Below, piece by piece: positions 31,347 through 40,517 of a stretch of 64,000 bases of DNA. A program made the translations under genes and the position numbers. This DNA is from Actinoplanes sp. TBRC 11911 (GTDB taxonomy: Bacteria; Actinomycetota; Actinomycetes; Mycobacteriales; Micromonosporaceae): NCBI RefSeq assembly GCF_012933445.1, contig NZ_JABBNC010000039.1, positions 36,997-100,996 on the forward strand, read 5' to 3'. Every line of letters begins with the position of its first letter. The stretch's first letter is position 1. The notes beneath the pieces are model-generated. The model saw only the letters and a program-made list of their open reading frames with translations. It did no database searches and was not told the origin of the DNA.

Positions 31347-32804
31347 TTACAGCGAACGCGCCCGGATCAGCTCGGCCGCGCGTTCGGCGATCGCGTACAC
31401 CGTGGCCTGCGGGTTTCCGGCCGGGATGGACGGCATCACCGATGCGTCGGCCACCACGATGCCGTCCAGTCCCCGGACGCGGAGCCGCTCGTCGACCACG
31501 TCACCGATGGCGCAGCCGCCGACCGGATGAAAATAAGAGGAGGTCGTACGGCGTACGAAGGCGGCCGGCTCTTCGTCACCAGGAGCGACCGTCGCCTTAC
31601 GCCATGAATGCTCGTTCCCGATGCGTTCCGCGATCCGCAGCCCGGCCACGGCAGCGTCCACGTCCCGCTCGTCGCGGTAATACGCCGGATCGATGATCGG
31701 TGGCGTCTCCGGGTTCGCATCCGCCAGCCGTACGCTTCCCCGGCTGTGCGGCCGGATCACCGCCACCGCGATGGTGAACCCGTGTTCGGGCGCGGCGATC
31801 CCGGGCAGCCGCCGCGCGTAGTCCATCAGCACGAGCTGGATCAGGTGCGGACCACTGCGGACGAGACCGATCGCCTCGGCGTGATTGCTGGACGCCCGCT
31901 GCTCGACGGGACGCGCCGATTCGTACACGATGCTGGTCAGTGGGTGGTCCTGCAGGCCGGCGCCGACGCCGGGCAGGTCGTGGATCGTCTCGATGCCGTA
32001 AGAGCCGAGGTCGCGCCGCGGCCCGACGCCGGACCGGAGCAGCAGCTGCGGCGTTCCGATCGCCCCGGCGGCCAGCACGACCATGTCGCACATCACCGTC
32101 ACCGTGGTCAGCCCTTTGCGGTATTGCACGCCGACGCAGCGGCTCCGGTGGAACAGCAGACGTTGCGCCACGGCGTCACCGACCACGTCGATGGTGCCGC
32201 GACCCAGGGCCGGCCGGAGGTACGCGTCGACGACGCTCTGCCGGCGCCCCGCGACGATGTTCAGGTCGACCGGTCCGAAGCCTTCGACGAGTCCACTGCT
32301 GACATCGTCGACGCGGCTGAATCCCGCCCGGACCGCGGCGTTGAGCCCGGCCTGGATCACCGGCCTCATCGGACTGGCCGGGCTCACGGTCAGCGGCCCT
32401 CCGACGCCGCGCACCGCCGGGTCGCGACCGGCCGCGTTCTCGCTGCGCTTGAAGTACGGCAGCAGATCGTCGAAACGCCAGCCCACCGGCCAGTCCGCGT
32501 AACCGGAGTGATGCCCGCGCGCGAAGATCATGCCGTTGATGGCGGACGAACCGCCGAGACCGCGGCCCCGGGCCAGTGCCGGGGAGGTGCCGGTGCCCGG
32601 CTGCGGGGTGGTGACATCTCCCCAGGTGGCGCTGCTGCCGACGAACGACGGGAACGCCGCCGGCACGTCCGCGCCGGCCGGTGGCCCGCCGTTGCCGGCC
32701 TCGGTGAGCAGAACCCGCGCCCCCGCACCGGCCAGCCGGGCCGCCACCACACATCCGGCGGTGCCGGCGCCCACCACGACAACGTCATAACCTGCCAGGC
32801 TCAC
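31347..32804 (-). CDS. GMC-family FAD oxidoreductase
   Basis: A 485-residue glucose-methanol-choline oxidoreductase. DVVVVGAGTAGCVVAARLAG binds FAD, GRGLGGSSAINGM is GMC signature 1, LAAGAIGTPQLLLRSGVG is signature 2, and SSYFHPVGGC plus NPQATVYAIAERAAE contain the catalytic His/Asn region. It oxidises an alcohol to an aldehyde or ketone; substrate unknown. The start is GTG 32804. It is followed upstream by a MarR gene on the same strand at a distance of 104 bases. Confidence 0.9.
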   Translation of the reverse strand: MSLAGYDVVVVGAGTAGCVVAARLAGAGARVLLTEAGNGGPPAGADVPAAFPSFVGSSATWGDVTTPQPGTGTSPALARGRGLGGSSAINGMIFARGHHSGYADWPVGWRFDDLLPYFKRSENAAGRDPAVRGVGGPLTVSPASPMRPVIQAGLNAAVRAGFSRVDDVSSGLVEGFGPVDLNIVAGRRQSVVDAYLRPALGRGTIDVVGDAVAQRLLFHRSRCVGVQYRKGLTTVTVMCDMVVLAAGAIGTPQLLLRSGVGPRRDLGSYGIETIHDLPGVGAGLQDHPLTSIVYESARPVEQRASSNHAEAIGLVRSGPHLIQLVLMDYARRLPGIAAPEHGFTIAVAVIRPHSRGSVRLADANPETPPIIDPAYYRDERDVDAAVAGLRIAERIGNEHSWRKATVAPGDEEPAAFVRRTTSSYFHPVGGCAIGDVVDERLRVRGLDGIVVADASVMPSIPAGNPQATVYAIAERAAELIRARSL

Positions 32805-32908
32805 GAGTCACCCTTCGCCGCTTCTCCGATCGAAGGAAATATCGAATTCGCCGGCAGCAGAATGCTCGCCCGTACGCAAGTCTTGCTCATTCCGCGGTGC
32901 TGACACCG

Positions 32909-33397
32909 CTAGACCTCGGTTCCCCGTACGAGTGTGCGCAGCAGGTCGGCGAGCGTCTGCTGTTCGGCCGGGGTCAGTGTCGCGAGCAAAGCCGCCTCGT
33001 CCCGGCTTTCCCGGCCCGCGTGGCGTTCGAACGCGGCGTAACCGGCGTCGGTCAGCCGCACCCGGACGCGCCGCCGGTCTTCGGTCTCGCCGCTGCGCTC
33101 GATCAGCCCGGCGGCCTCCAGCGGGCGCAGCCGGGCCGACAACGCCCCGCGCGTCAGCCCGAGCCGGTCGGCCAGGTCGGAGGGGCTCGCCTCGTACGGC
33201 GGGCCGCCGCGGCGCAACCCCAGCAGGATTTTGAACTGCCACCGCTCGAGACCGCCCGCGGCCAGCGCCGCCCGCCGGGCCTGTGTCAGGTGCCGGTTGA
33301 GGATCGTCAGCCGCACGATGATCGCCTCCCGGACCGGGTCCAGCCAGTCGAGCTCCGCGGCCCAGGTGGCGACGTGATCATCGGCCGAGTCTCGCAC
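32909..33397 (-). CDS. MarR-family transcriptional regulator
   Basis: A 162-residue winged-helix regulator. SPSDLADRLGLTRGALSARL is the recognition helix region and SGETEDRRRVRVRLTDAG the wing. GTG 33397 is chosen because GGGGAG stands 5 bases upstream; GTG 33403 is an alternative. It is divergent from the TPR-like gene at 33456, and the gap carries repeated TAGTT half-sites, so autoregulation and control of that gene are likely. Confidence 0.87.
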   Translation of the reverse strand: MRDSADDHVATWAAELDWLDPVREAIIVRLTILNRHLTQARRAALAAGGLERWQFKILLGLRRGGPPYEASPSDLADRLGLTRGALSARLRPLEAAGLIERSGETEDRRRVRVRLTDAGYAAFERHAGRESRDEAALLATLTPAEQQTLADLLRTLVRGTEV

Positions 33398-33411
33398 CCG
33401 CACTCCCCAAG

Positions 33412-33444
33412 TAGTTTTCTTGTGGATAGTTTTTCCGATAACTA
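33412..33444. promoter_or_regulatory. MarR operator candidate
   Basis: TAGTT at 33412-33416 and 33427-33431 and AACTA at 33440-33444 form direct and inverted half-sites; 33427-33444 reads TAGTTTTTCCGATAACTA, a dyad with 5-bp arms. It lies between the divergent MarR and TPR-like genes. Confidence 0.5.
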
Positions 33445-33455
33445 CCGTCCGCGCC

Positions 33456-34250
33456 ATGACGTATCTCGACGAGACACTCGCCGCGGCCTTGGACCTGGCG
33501 CGAGCGGGCCGCTGGCAGCGAGCACTGTCCCTACTGGACGCCGCCGACGCGGCGCACGCCAATGACGCGACCGATGACGACCGAGCGAAAATCGCCCGCA
33601 CCGCCGCGGAGGTCGCTCTCCAAAGTGACCTGTTCGCCGCCACGGCCCTGGCCGGTGACCGGGTGTCCATCGCCGAACAACGCGCCGGCCGCTGCTGGGA
33701 CGTGGACTTCCTCCGCCTGCGGCACGACTACTTCGACCAACTGGCCGGCGGCGGAGCACCCCGCTTCGGCCCCGACGGCAAGGACGCCACCATCCTCGCC
33801 CAGCTGCGCCGACGCGCGACCGACCTGTCCGACGACGCCCCCGACCCGACTCGCCACGGCTGGGCCCGAATGTATCTGGGCCTGATCCTCGACAACCTCT
33901 TGGCCGAGCGGGACGCCGCCCCCGAACACTACGAGGCCGCGCTACGAGCCGGCGAGCAAGGCGACGACCTGCTCACCCGCGAGGCCCTGCGCCACCTCGG
34001 CGACCACGACCGGGACAACGGCGCCCTGACAAGCGCCGGCGAGCGCTGGAAACGAGCCACCCATCTCGGCGCCAAGAACGGCCTGGTCCCCGGCACCCTC
34101 TCCCAGCAGATGCTGCTGGCGCTCCTGTACCGGGACCTGGGCGACGAGCCCGCCGCCACCCGCCTGGCCGAGGAGATAGCCCGCTGGACCGACGCGATAG
34201 GAGCGAAGCGCCTCCACGCCCAGGCCACCGCTTTCCGGGACGGCTCCTAA
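33456..34250 (+). CDS. TPR-like helical protein of unknown function
   Basis: A 264-residue soluble, all-helical protein with Ala/Leu/Arg-rich helix pairs resembling tetratricopeptide repeats, for example LARAGRWQRALSLLDAADAA and AERDAAPEHYEAALRAGEQG. ATG 33456 is preferred because the helices begin there. No Shine-Dalgarno is visible and translation may be leaderless. It is probably controlled by the divergent MarR gene. It overlaps the DipZ stop by 4 bases, tail to tail. Function not assigned. Confidence 0.6.
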   Translation: MTYLDETLAAALDLARAGRWQRALSLLDAADAAHANDATDDDRAKIARTAAEVALQSDLFAATALAGDRVSIAEQRAGRCWDVDFLRLRHDYFDQLAGGGAPRFGPDGKDATILAQLRRRATDLSDDAPDPTRHGWARMYLGLILDNLLAERDAAPEHYEAALRAGEQGDDLLTREALRHLGDHDRDNGALTSAGERWKRATHLGAKNGLVPGTLSQQMLLALLYRDLGDEPAATRLAEEIARWTDAIGAKRLHAQATAFRDGS

Positions 34251-35920
34251 CCGAACGTGAACGAGTACGCGCTCAACCCCGGCGACAACTTCGCCGTCAG
34301 GACGCCCTGCCCGAGGCTGGTCCGGTGCAGGACGGTGTAGATGTCCGGGGCGCCCCCCACGGCGTACGTGTGCGTCTGCCCTTGCACCGTCACGGTCAGC
34401 GTGCCCGTGCCGCTCAGATCCAGATAGATGTCGTCCGCCGTGTACCGCAGGGTGATCACCGCGTCCTTCTGCGCGGTGATCGACTCGTCCGACACCTTCC
34501 ACGTGCCGCCCAGGCCGAACGCGTCCTCGTTGAGTTCCTTCGGCAAGGTGAACGTCGCCACCCCCGGCTGCAACGGGGTGTCGCCCTGGTAGCTCTGCCC
34601 ACGGGCGGCACCCAGGTACGTCTCGGGCGTCTGGAACGGTGACGTCGGCGTCTGGTCCGGCACGTCGGTCGCCTTCGGCAGCGCCGCCCCGGGGTGCGCG
34701 CTGGTCAGCAACTGCCGGATCAAGGACTCGGTTTCCCCGTACGCCCCCTCGCCGACCCCGACGTAGCGGATCTGACCGGTCGCGTCGATCAGGTAGTCGG
34801 CCGGCCAGGAGTCGTTGTGGAACGCGTCCCATGTGGCGTAGTTGTTGTCCAGCGCCACGGGGTAGGTGATCCCGGCCCGCTTCGCCCCGGCTGCCACGTT
34901 CGACGCGACGTGCTCGAACGCGTACTCCGGGGTGTGCACGCCGATGACCTGCAGGCCGGATGCCGCGTACGCCTTGCTCCACGCCTCCACGTGCGGCGCC
35001 GCCCGCAGGCAGTTGATGCACGAGTACGCCCAGAAGTCGACCAGCGTGACCTTGCCGGTGGTCGCGACGGGCGCGTCCCCGGGCGTGTTCAGCCATCCGG
35101 TCAGCCCGGTCAGCTGGGGTGCCGGCCCGCAGTTCTGCAGCACCGGGTGCGGTGCCTGCTCGGCCTCGGTCTGGCAGTCGGCCAGCGCGCCGGTCGCGCC
35201 GCCGCCGAGCGCCTTCGCCACCGCGCCGGCCTGGTTGATCTTGTTGTTGAGGGCGCTGGTGTAGTCCGGGATCGCCTTCTGCACGGCGTCGGTCACGTTG
35301 AAGGTCAGCGCCACCGCGAGCCCGACGACCACCGCGCCGGCCACGATGCGGATGCCGCGCTGGCGGGTGCGGAACGCCTTGAGCCGGTCGGTGACCCGCC
35401 ACCCGGCCAGCGCGAAGATCAGCAGCGGGATGGCGGTGCCGGCCGCGAACGCGATGGTCAGCGCCAGCGTGGACGGACCGAACCGGCCGGTCGCGCCGGC
35501 CACCGCGATGGTCGCGAGGACCGGGCCGGCGCACGGCACGTAGACCGCGCCGAGTGCCAGGCCGAGCACGAAACCGCCGCGGTCGCGGCCGCGGACACGC
35601 GACGGGGTGAGCCGGGTGAACGGGGCTTCCAGCAGGGCCTCGAACTTGGGGATCATCATGCCGATGCCGAGCACCACGAGGATGCCGATGCCGGCCCAGC
35701 GGATGATGTCCTGCGGCAGCGGCAACGCCCGCAGGACCAGCGAGCCGAGCACGGTGAACACGCTGAAGCTGAGCGTCAGCCCGAGCACCACCAGTAAGGG
35801 CCGGCGGGAGCGGGACGAGCCGCCGGACGACATGAACACCACCGGCAGCACCGGCAGTACGCAGGGTGAGATGCCCGTGATCAGACCACCGACAAATCCG
35901 ATCAGTACGAGCGTCACCAT
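34247..35920 (-). CDS. DipZ-type fused CcdA-thioredoxin membrane protein
   Basis: A 557-residue protein. Residues 1-240 form a CcdA/DsbD-like membrane domain with the redox cysteines in GISPCVLPVLPVV and YVPCAGPVL. An extracytoplasmic thioredoxin-like domain follows with FWAYSCINCLRAAP (CINC), and a C-terminal beta-sandwich completes the DipZ pattern known from mycobacteria. It passes electrons across the membrane to reduce or isomerise secreted disulfides. ATG 35920 opens the first membrane helix. It lies 35 bases after the beta-helix gene on the same strand and may be the last gene of that operon. Confidence 0.85.
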   Translation of the reverse strand: MVTLVLIGFVGGLITGISPCVLPVLPVVFMSSGGSSRSRRPLLVVLGLTLSFSVFTVLGSLVLRALPLPQDIIRWAGIGILVVLGIGMMIPKFEALLEAPFTRLTPSRVRGRDRGGFVLGLALGAVYVPCAGPVLATIAVAGATGRFGPSTLALTIAFAAGTAIPLLIFALAGWRVTDRLKAFRTRQRGIRIVAGAVVVGLAVALTFNVTDAVQKAIPDYTSALNNKINQAGAVAKALGGGATGALADCQTEAEQAPHPVLQNCGPAPQLTGLTGWLNTPGDAPVATTGKVTLVDFWAYSCINCLRAAPHVEAWSKAYAASGLQVIGVHTPEYAFEHVASNVAAGAKRAGITYPVALDNNYATWDAFHNDSWPADYLIDATGQIRYVGVGEGAYGETESLIRQLLTSAHPGAALPKATDVPDQTPTSPFQTPETYLGAARGQSYQGDTPLQPGVATFTLPKELNEDAFGLGGTWKVSDESITAQKDAVITLRYTADDIYLDLSGTGTLTVTVQGQTHTYAVGGAPDIYTVLHRTSLGQGVLTAKLSPGLSAYSFTFG

Positions 35921-35955
35921 GGGTGAATCATTACGGGCGATTGCCCGGTACGCGA

Positions 35956-37332
35956 TTACGGGTCGCTTACGGACGAGCCCGCGTCGAAGCCGGTGGCCGC
36001 GCGCCAGCCGTCGAAGGTGACGGTGTCCTCGCTCGAGACGCCGTGCAGGATGGCGAAGCCGGTGGCCGGGCCGGCGTACCGGTTGTGCTCGATCGCCAGG
36101 CCGGTGGGCTGGGCCGAGGCGTACTGCAGACGCCAGATCGCGACGCCCGCCCGGCGGGTGACCTCGTTGCCGGTGATGCGGGTGCCGTCGATCTTGCCGG
36201 CGAAGTCGCCGCCGGTCTGCAGCAGGAACGTGAACTTGGCCATGTTGGTGAAGGTGTTGCCGCTGATCACCATGCCGGTGCCGCAGCGCAGCACCAGCCC
36301 GGTGTCGAAGTCGGGGCCGGTGCCGATCGCCTTGTTGTCCGAGAAGACGGTGCCGCCGCAGGCGCTGCGCCCGGAGGTGCCGGTCTCCATCACACCGTCG
36401 TTGGCCTCGAACGTGTTCTGCGAGATCGTGATGTTCGAGGCGTCGTAGAGCTCCATGCCGCCGCCGTCGTCGCCGTAGTCGCTGGACTCGCCGTGGTTGC
36501 GTTGCACGGTGTTGCCGCGGAAGACCGGGCCGGGTGACTCGCTGACGAAGGTGGCGGCCAGCCCGTACCCGCCGAAGTCGTCGTCGGGTGCGGCGCTGTT
36601 CCAGATGATCACGTTCTGGTCGTGCACGTCGTTGTCGTCGACCAGCACGCCGCGTCCGCCGCCGCCGGAGACCACGATGCCGGCCCCGTTGTGGTACACG
36701 TCGGACTTCGTGACGTGCACGTCCGTCGAGTCGGTGACCAGCACGCCGTAGCAGCCGACGGGCAGCCCGGCGGCGTTGTGGCCGTCGCTGTCGCGCACCG
36801 TCACGCCACTCACGGTGACCTTGCCGGTCTGGTCGATCCGGATGCCGCTGCCCTCGTCGCCGGTGATGTCGACGTTGGCGCGGGGGTTCGGCACGCAGCC
36901 CTGCACGGTCAGGTTCGCCACGGTGGTGCCGCCGGCGGTGACGGTGACGACGTTGCGCGTGCCGGACCTGCCGACGATCGTGGCCCGCTCCCCGGGCGCC
37001 GAGGTGACCGTCAGGCCGGCCCGGTCGAGCTGGAACGGCGCGTAGTTCCCGCCCCGCACGAAGATCTTCGACCCGGCCGGGGCAAGCGCCACCGCGTGCT
37101 GGATGGTGCGCCACGGGCTGGCCGGGGTGCCGGCCGCGCGGTCGCTGCCGTGTGTGGACACCCAGTAGCCGGGTCCGGCGGCCGCGACGTCCGGTGGCCC
37201 CTCGTGCGCCACGCTGCGCCACAGCTCGAACCCGCCGGCACCGAGGATCACGAGCACGACGAACGCGATGATCAGCGGGTGTCGCCGCGGCACGGCGTGC
37301 CGCGGACCGGCCAGGCGATGGGCGGCGGTCAC
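35956..37332 (-). CDS. Membrane-anchored right-handed beta-helix protein
   Basis: A 458-residue protein. Residues 17-37 are one transmembrane helix (LIIAFVVLVILGAGG), and the rest is a secreted parallel beta-helix with repeated short strands such as VTVSGVTVRDSDG, ITISQNTFEANDG and MVISGNTFTNM. The fold occurs in pectate lyases and other polysaccharide-binding or -cleaving enzymes; no catalytic set is certain. GTG 37332 overlaps the GH26-like stop as GTGA. Its operon partners all act on polysaccharide, so it probably does too. Confidence 0.78.
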   Translation of the reverse strand: MTAAHRLAGPRHAVPRRHPLIIAFVVLVILGAGGFELWRSVAHEGPPDVAAAGPGYWVSTHGSDRAAGTPASPWRTIQHAVALAPAGSKIFVRGGNYAPFQLDRAGLTVTSAPGERATIVGRSGTRNVVTVTAGGTTVANLTVQGCVPNPRANVDITGDEGSGIRIDQTGKVTVSGVTVRDSDGHNAAGLPVGCYGVLVTDSTDVHVTKSDVYHNGAGIVVSGGGGRGVLVDDNDVHDQNVIIWNSAAPDDDFGGYGLAATFVSESPGPVFRGNTVQRNHGESSDYGDDGGGMELYDASNITISQNTFEANDGVMETGTSGRSACGGTVFSDNKAIGTGPDFDTGLVLRCGTGMVISGNTFTNMAKFTFLLQTGGDFAGKIDGTRITGNEVTRRAGVAIWRLQYASAQPTGLAIEHNRYAGPATGFAILHGVSSEDTVTFDGWRAATGFDAGSSVSDP

Positions 37333-38279
37333 CCGCGGAACGCCGGATCGTCCGACATGGCGCGATAGGCGGCGAGCGACGCCGGGGTGGAGTCGACGCG
37401 CCACTTCTCGGTGGAGCCGGGATGGGTGTCGGTGTCGAACCAGACGACCGCGCCGACGGCGGGCCGCTGCTTCACCCAGTCACGTAACGAGCTGATCCAC
37501 TGCGGTTTGCTGGCGCCGCCGCGGTCCACCACGGCGACCTCGGTGAGCATGATCGGCTTGGTGGAGGCGTACGTGTCGTAGAAGTTCTCGAAAAGATCGC
37601 CGGGGGCCTGGTCCTCGGCGTAGCCGGAGACGCCCGCCCAGTCCACGTACTCGTCGCCCGGGTAGTAGTGCGCCGCCGTGTTCCAGGCCAGGTCGGGGTG
37701 CGAGTTCCAGTTCGGGCTCCACACCCAGGAGACGTTGTCCGCACCCTCTTTGGCGAATATTTCCCGCAATCGCCGCCAGGCTCGGACATATCCGGATGTG
37801 TCGTTCTGGTTCGCGGGGCCGCCCCACGCGTAGAAGTCGCGGTTCATGTCCCAGCCCCAGCGCAGCAGGGTGGGCTGGGCGCGTGCCTTGAGCTGCCGGG
37901 CCGCGGCGGCGACGAGCTGGTCGGCCGACCCGCCGTTGATCACCGAGTAGTGCGGCCCGCGCCACGAGACCATCAGCGTGCTGTCCGGCGGCACGTACGA
38001 CAGCGTGGTCGGCAGCCGGTCCGTCCACGAGTAGTACCGGTGCACGATCCGCTCCGCCCGGCCGAGCTGGCGGCGGCGCAGGCCGAGTGCGTCGGTCTCA
38101 CTCAAACCTTTGAGGTCCACGTACGCCCCGAGTTTGATCTTCCCGGGGGTGAAGGGGACCGGTCCGCCGCCGGACGGGAGCGCCGGGGTGGCCACCGGAG
38201 CCGACGAACGGTACGTCCGGCAGCCGGCGAGGGCGAGCGCACCGGCCACCGATACGCCGAGTAACGCGCGGCGCCTCAT
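37329..38279 (-). CDS. GH26-like lipoprotein
   Basis: A 316-residue lipoprotein: signal ending ALALAGC, then a TIM-barrel-like domain. LLRWGWDMNRDFYAW resembles the GH26 beta-mannanase acid/base block, where the residue is normally Glu; here it is Asp. PIMLTEVAVVD supplies a Glu at the expected nucleophile strand. It may be a glycan hydrolase with altered chemistry or a binding protein. ATG 38279 overlaps the deacetylase stop (ATGA). Confidence 0.72.
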   Translation of the reverse strand: MRRRALLGVSVAGALALAGCRTYRSSAPVATPALPSGGGPVPFTPGKIKLGAYVDLKGLSETDALGLRRRQLGRAERIVHRYYSWTDRLPTTLSYVPPDSTLMVSWRGPHYSVINGGSADQLVAAAARQLKARAQPTLLRWGWDMNRDFYAWGGPANQNDTSGYVRAWRRLREIFAKEGADNVSWVWSPNWNSHPDLAWNTAAHYYPGDEYVDWAGVSGYAEDQAPGDLFENFYDTYASTKPIMLTEVAVVDRGGASKPQWISSLRDWVKQRPAVGAVVWFDTDTHPGSTEKWRVDSTPASLAAYRAMSDDPAFRG

Positions 38280-39049
38280 GTGAGCTTCTTCCCGGCCAGC
38301 CGCGCCGCCCGGCGAACCAGCCGCCACCCGGGCTGCGCGACCTGCTTGACCTTGGGAACCAGGCCCGGCTCCCCGGTCGAGGCGAGCGCGATCAGGTCGG
38401 ATCCCGCGTGCGCGGGCGTCGGCTGCAACCGGGGCACGGCGTAGCGGGACTCGCGCGGCGTGTGCAACCGGCGGCCCACCTCGGTCGCGTTGTCGTAACC
38501 CGCGGCGACGACGAGATCGCGTACCGGACGGTTGTGATAGCCGTGCGGATAGGCGAACGACCGCACCGGCCTCTGCAGACGCTGCTGCAGGTCGTCGTGG
38601 CTGCGCAGGATCTCGCGGCGGAGCTGGGCCGGGGGCAGCACGTCGAGCGGGTGGTGCACCAGGCTGTGGTTGCCGACCTCGACGATCCCGGACGCGGCGA
38701 CCTCGGCCAGCTCGTTCCAGGTCAGCATCGGCCCGAAGTCGGCGGCGGACGCGCCCAGCCAGTCGGCGTGCGCGCCCAGGTGACCGGTGGAGGCGTACAG
38801 GGTGGCCCTGGTCCCGGTCTCGCGCAGGACCGGCAGGCCGGCGGTCAGGAAATTGCGGTAGCCGTCGTCGAAGGTGACCGCGAGCAGCCGGCCGCCCTCA
38901 TCGGAACGGGACAGGGCCTCGGTCAGCCCGACCAGTTCGTATCCGGCGTCGCGGAGCGCGCTTAACTGCTCGGCGAGCAGCCGTGGCGGCACGGCGAGCA
39001 TGCCGCCCCCCGCGGACACCGAGTGGTACATGAGCACGGGCAACGTCAC
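38276..39049 (-). CDS. NodB-type polysaccharide deacetylase
   Basis: A 257-residue carbohydrate esterase family 4 protein. VLMYHSVS starts the fold, AVTFDDGYRNF is the TFDDG motif with catalytic and metal-binding Asp, GNHSLVHHPL holds the two metal His, and RSFAYPHGYH is motif 3. It removes acetyl groups from N-acetylated sugars at the cell surface. No signal peptide is visible from GTG 39049, so either export is unusual or the start lies upstream. No Shine-Dalgarno is seen. It leads the operon deacetylase, GH26-like, beta-helix, probably DipZ. Confidence 0.83.
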   Translation of the reverse strand: MTLPVLMYHSVSAGGGMLAVPPRLLAEQLSALRDAGYELVGLTEALSRSDEGGRLLAVTFDDGYRNFLTAGLPVLRETGTRATLYASTGHLGAHADWLGASAADFGPMLTWNELAEVAASGIVEVGNHSLVHHPLDVLPPAQLRREILRSHDDLQQRLQRPVRSFAYPHGYHNRPVRDLVVAAGYDNATEVGRRLHTPRESRYAVPRLQPTPAHAGSDLIALASTGEPGLVPKVKQVAQPGWRLVRRAARLAGKKLT

Positions 39050-39190
39050 GCGAGCCAACGCTACCCGCGCTGATCTTCGAAGCCGGGCAGGCCGAAAGTC
39101 TCGCTCACCACACGTTCGGCTGAACCCTCTGGTTGTTAAAGCCGTATCCCCCGGCGAGACACGTACGACCAGTACCACCGGGAGCGGCTG

Positions 39191-39850
39191 ATGTTCCGAC
39201 TGATTCACCTGCACACCGACAGCGGCACGCCACGCATCAGCGTGGAACCCGACGGGTTCGTCAGCACCCGGGCGGCCCTGTCGCGATATCGCAGCGCCCC
39301 CGCGTCCTATTTCGGGGTGGGCCGCTTCGACCACGAGGGCACGCTCGCCGAGATCATCCTGGACCGGCTCTGCGGGCCGCTCGGCGACTGCCCGCGGCCG
39401 GCGTCGCTGGTGCACGCCAGCACGTACCACCGGTTGTGCGAGACCTGCGCGATGGGGCTGGACGTGCTGACCGTGCCGGAGCTGGGCCGGCTGCTCGGCA
39501 TCTCGTGCCGTCTCGCCCCGGCGATGGCGCGCCTGGGCCGGCATGCCGCGCCGGACGAGGCGTACCCGTCGGGAAATCGCATCGCCCGCGAGTTCGCCAC
39601 CCATGTCGAGGACGTCCGGTGGCGGCGCGAGCTGTGCGCCGAGCTCGAGCGCACGCCCGGCGCGGTCAACGGCCTGCTGATCGGCGTCGGCGCGCTGACC
39701 CACCGCGACGTGCTCGATCTCTACCCGCGACTACGCACGCTCGGCGACGAGCTGCCGCCGGTGGTGCGCGAGGAGCTGACCAGGGCGACCGCGCGGCCGC
39801 TCTCCCCGGCGGGCGTGACCGGTCTGCGGCTGGGTCTGACTTTGCGCTGA
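39191..39850 (+). CDS. Hypothetical protein with cysteine cluster
   Basis: A 219-residue protein, MFRLIHLHTDSGTPRISVEP and onward, soluble and mainly helical in its second half. CGPLGDC followed about 20 residues later by CETC suggests a possible metal site. I recognise no family. It is the first of three same-strand genes (19 bases before the P-loop kinase), so it may belong to that operon. Confidence 0.5.
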   Translation: MFRLIHLHTDSGTPRISVEPDGFVSTRAALSRYRSAPASYFGVGRFDHEGTLAEIILDRLCGPLGDCPRPASLVHASTYHRLCETCAMGLDVLTVPELGRLLGISCRLAPAMARLGRHAAPDEAYPSGNRIAREFATHVEDVRWRRELCAELERTPGAVNGLLIGVGALTHRDVLDLYPRLRTLGDELPPVVREELTRATARPLSPAGVTGLRLGLTLR

Positions 39851-39869
39851 GATCGCGTACCTTGCCTGC

Positions 39870-40517
39870 ATGACTTTCGACGACCTGGTCGAGCGGGCGC
39901 GGGCCCTCGTCACCGGCGACCGCCGGGCGATCCTGGGCATCACCGGCCAGCCGGGCGCCGGGAAGACGACGCTCGCCGAGGAACTGGTGGCCGCGCTGCC
40001 GGCCGGCTGGGTCGCGCACGTGCCGATGGACGGCTTCCACCTGGCCGACGTCGAGCTGGAGCGGCTCGGGCTGCGCGACCGCAAGGGCCATCCGGACACG
40101 TTCGACGCCCTCGGGTACGCGGCGCTGCTGCGCCGGCTGATCGAGAACCAGGACGACGTGATCTACGCGCCCGGCTTCGAGCGCGTGCTCGAGCAACCGC
40201 TAGCGGGCGCGATCCCGATCGACCCGGCCGCCCGGTTGATCATCAGCGAGGGCAACTATCTGCTGGTCGACGAGCCGCGCTGGCGGCGGGTGCCGCCGCT
40301 GATGGCCGAGATCTGGTACGCCGACCTGGACCGCCCCACCCGCATGGACCGGCTGGTGTCGCGGCACGTGCGGTTCGGCAAGGCGCCGGCCGCCGCCCAG
40401 GCCTGGGCCACCGGCACCGACGAGCGCAACGCGGTATTGATCGCGGCCACCCGCGACGACGCGGATCTGATCGTGCCCGCAACCGTTATCCACGCGATCG
40501 GCGCCGCGCCCATGTGA
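39870..40517 (+). CDS. P-loop nucleoside/sugar kinase-like protein
   Basis: A 215-residue kinase of the uridine kinase/pantothenate kinase/YggC-like group. GITGQPGAGKTTLAEEL is Walker A, VPMDGFHLAD is the conserved acceptor-site segment, and IISEGNYLL takes the Walker B position. It phosphorylates a nucleoside, sugar or related alcohol with ATP; the substrate is not resolved. Its TGA overlaps the metallophosphoesterase GTG, so the two are translationally coupled. Confidence 0.85.
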   Translation: MTFDDLVERARALVTGDRRAILGITGQPGAGKTTLAEELVAALPAGWVAHVPMDGFHLADVELERLGLRDRKGHPDTFDALGYAALLRRLIENQDDVIYAPGFERVLEQPLAGAIPIDPAARLIISEGNYLLVDEPRWRRVPPLMAEIWYADLDRPTRMDRLVSRHVRFGKAPAAAQAWATGTDERNAVLIAATRDDADLIVPATVIHAIGAAPM

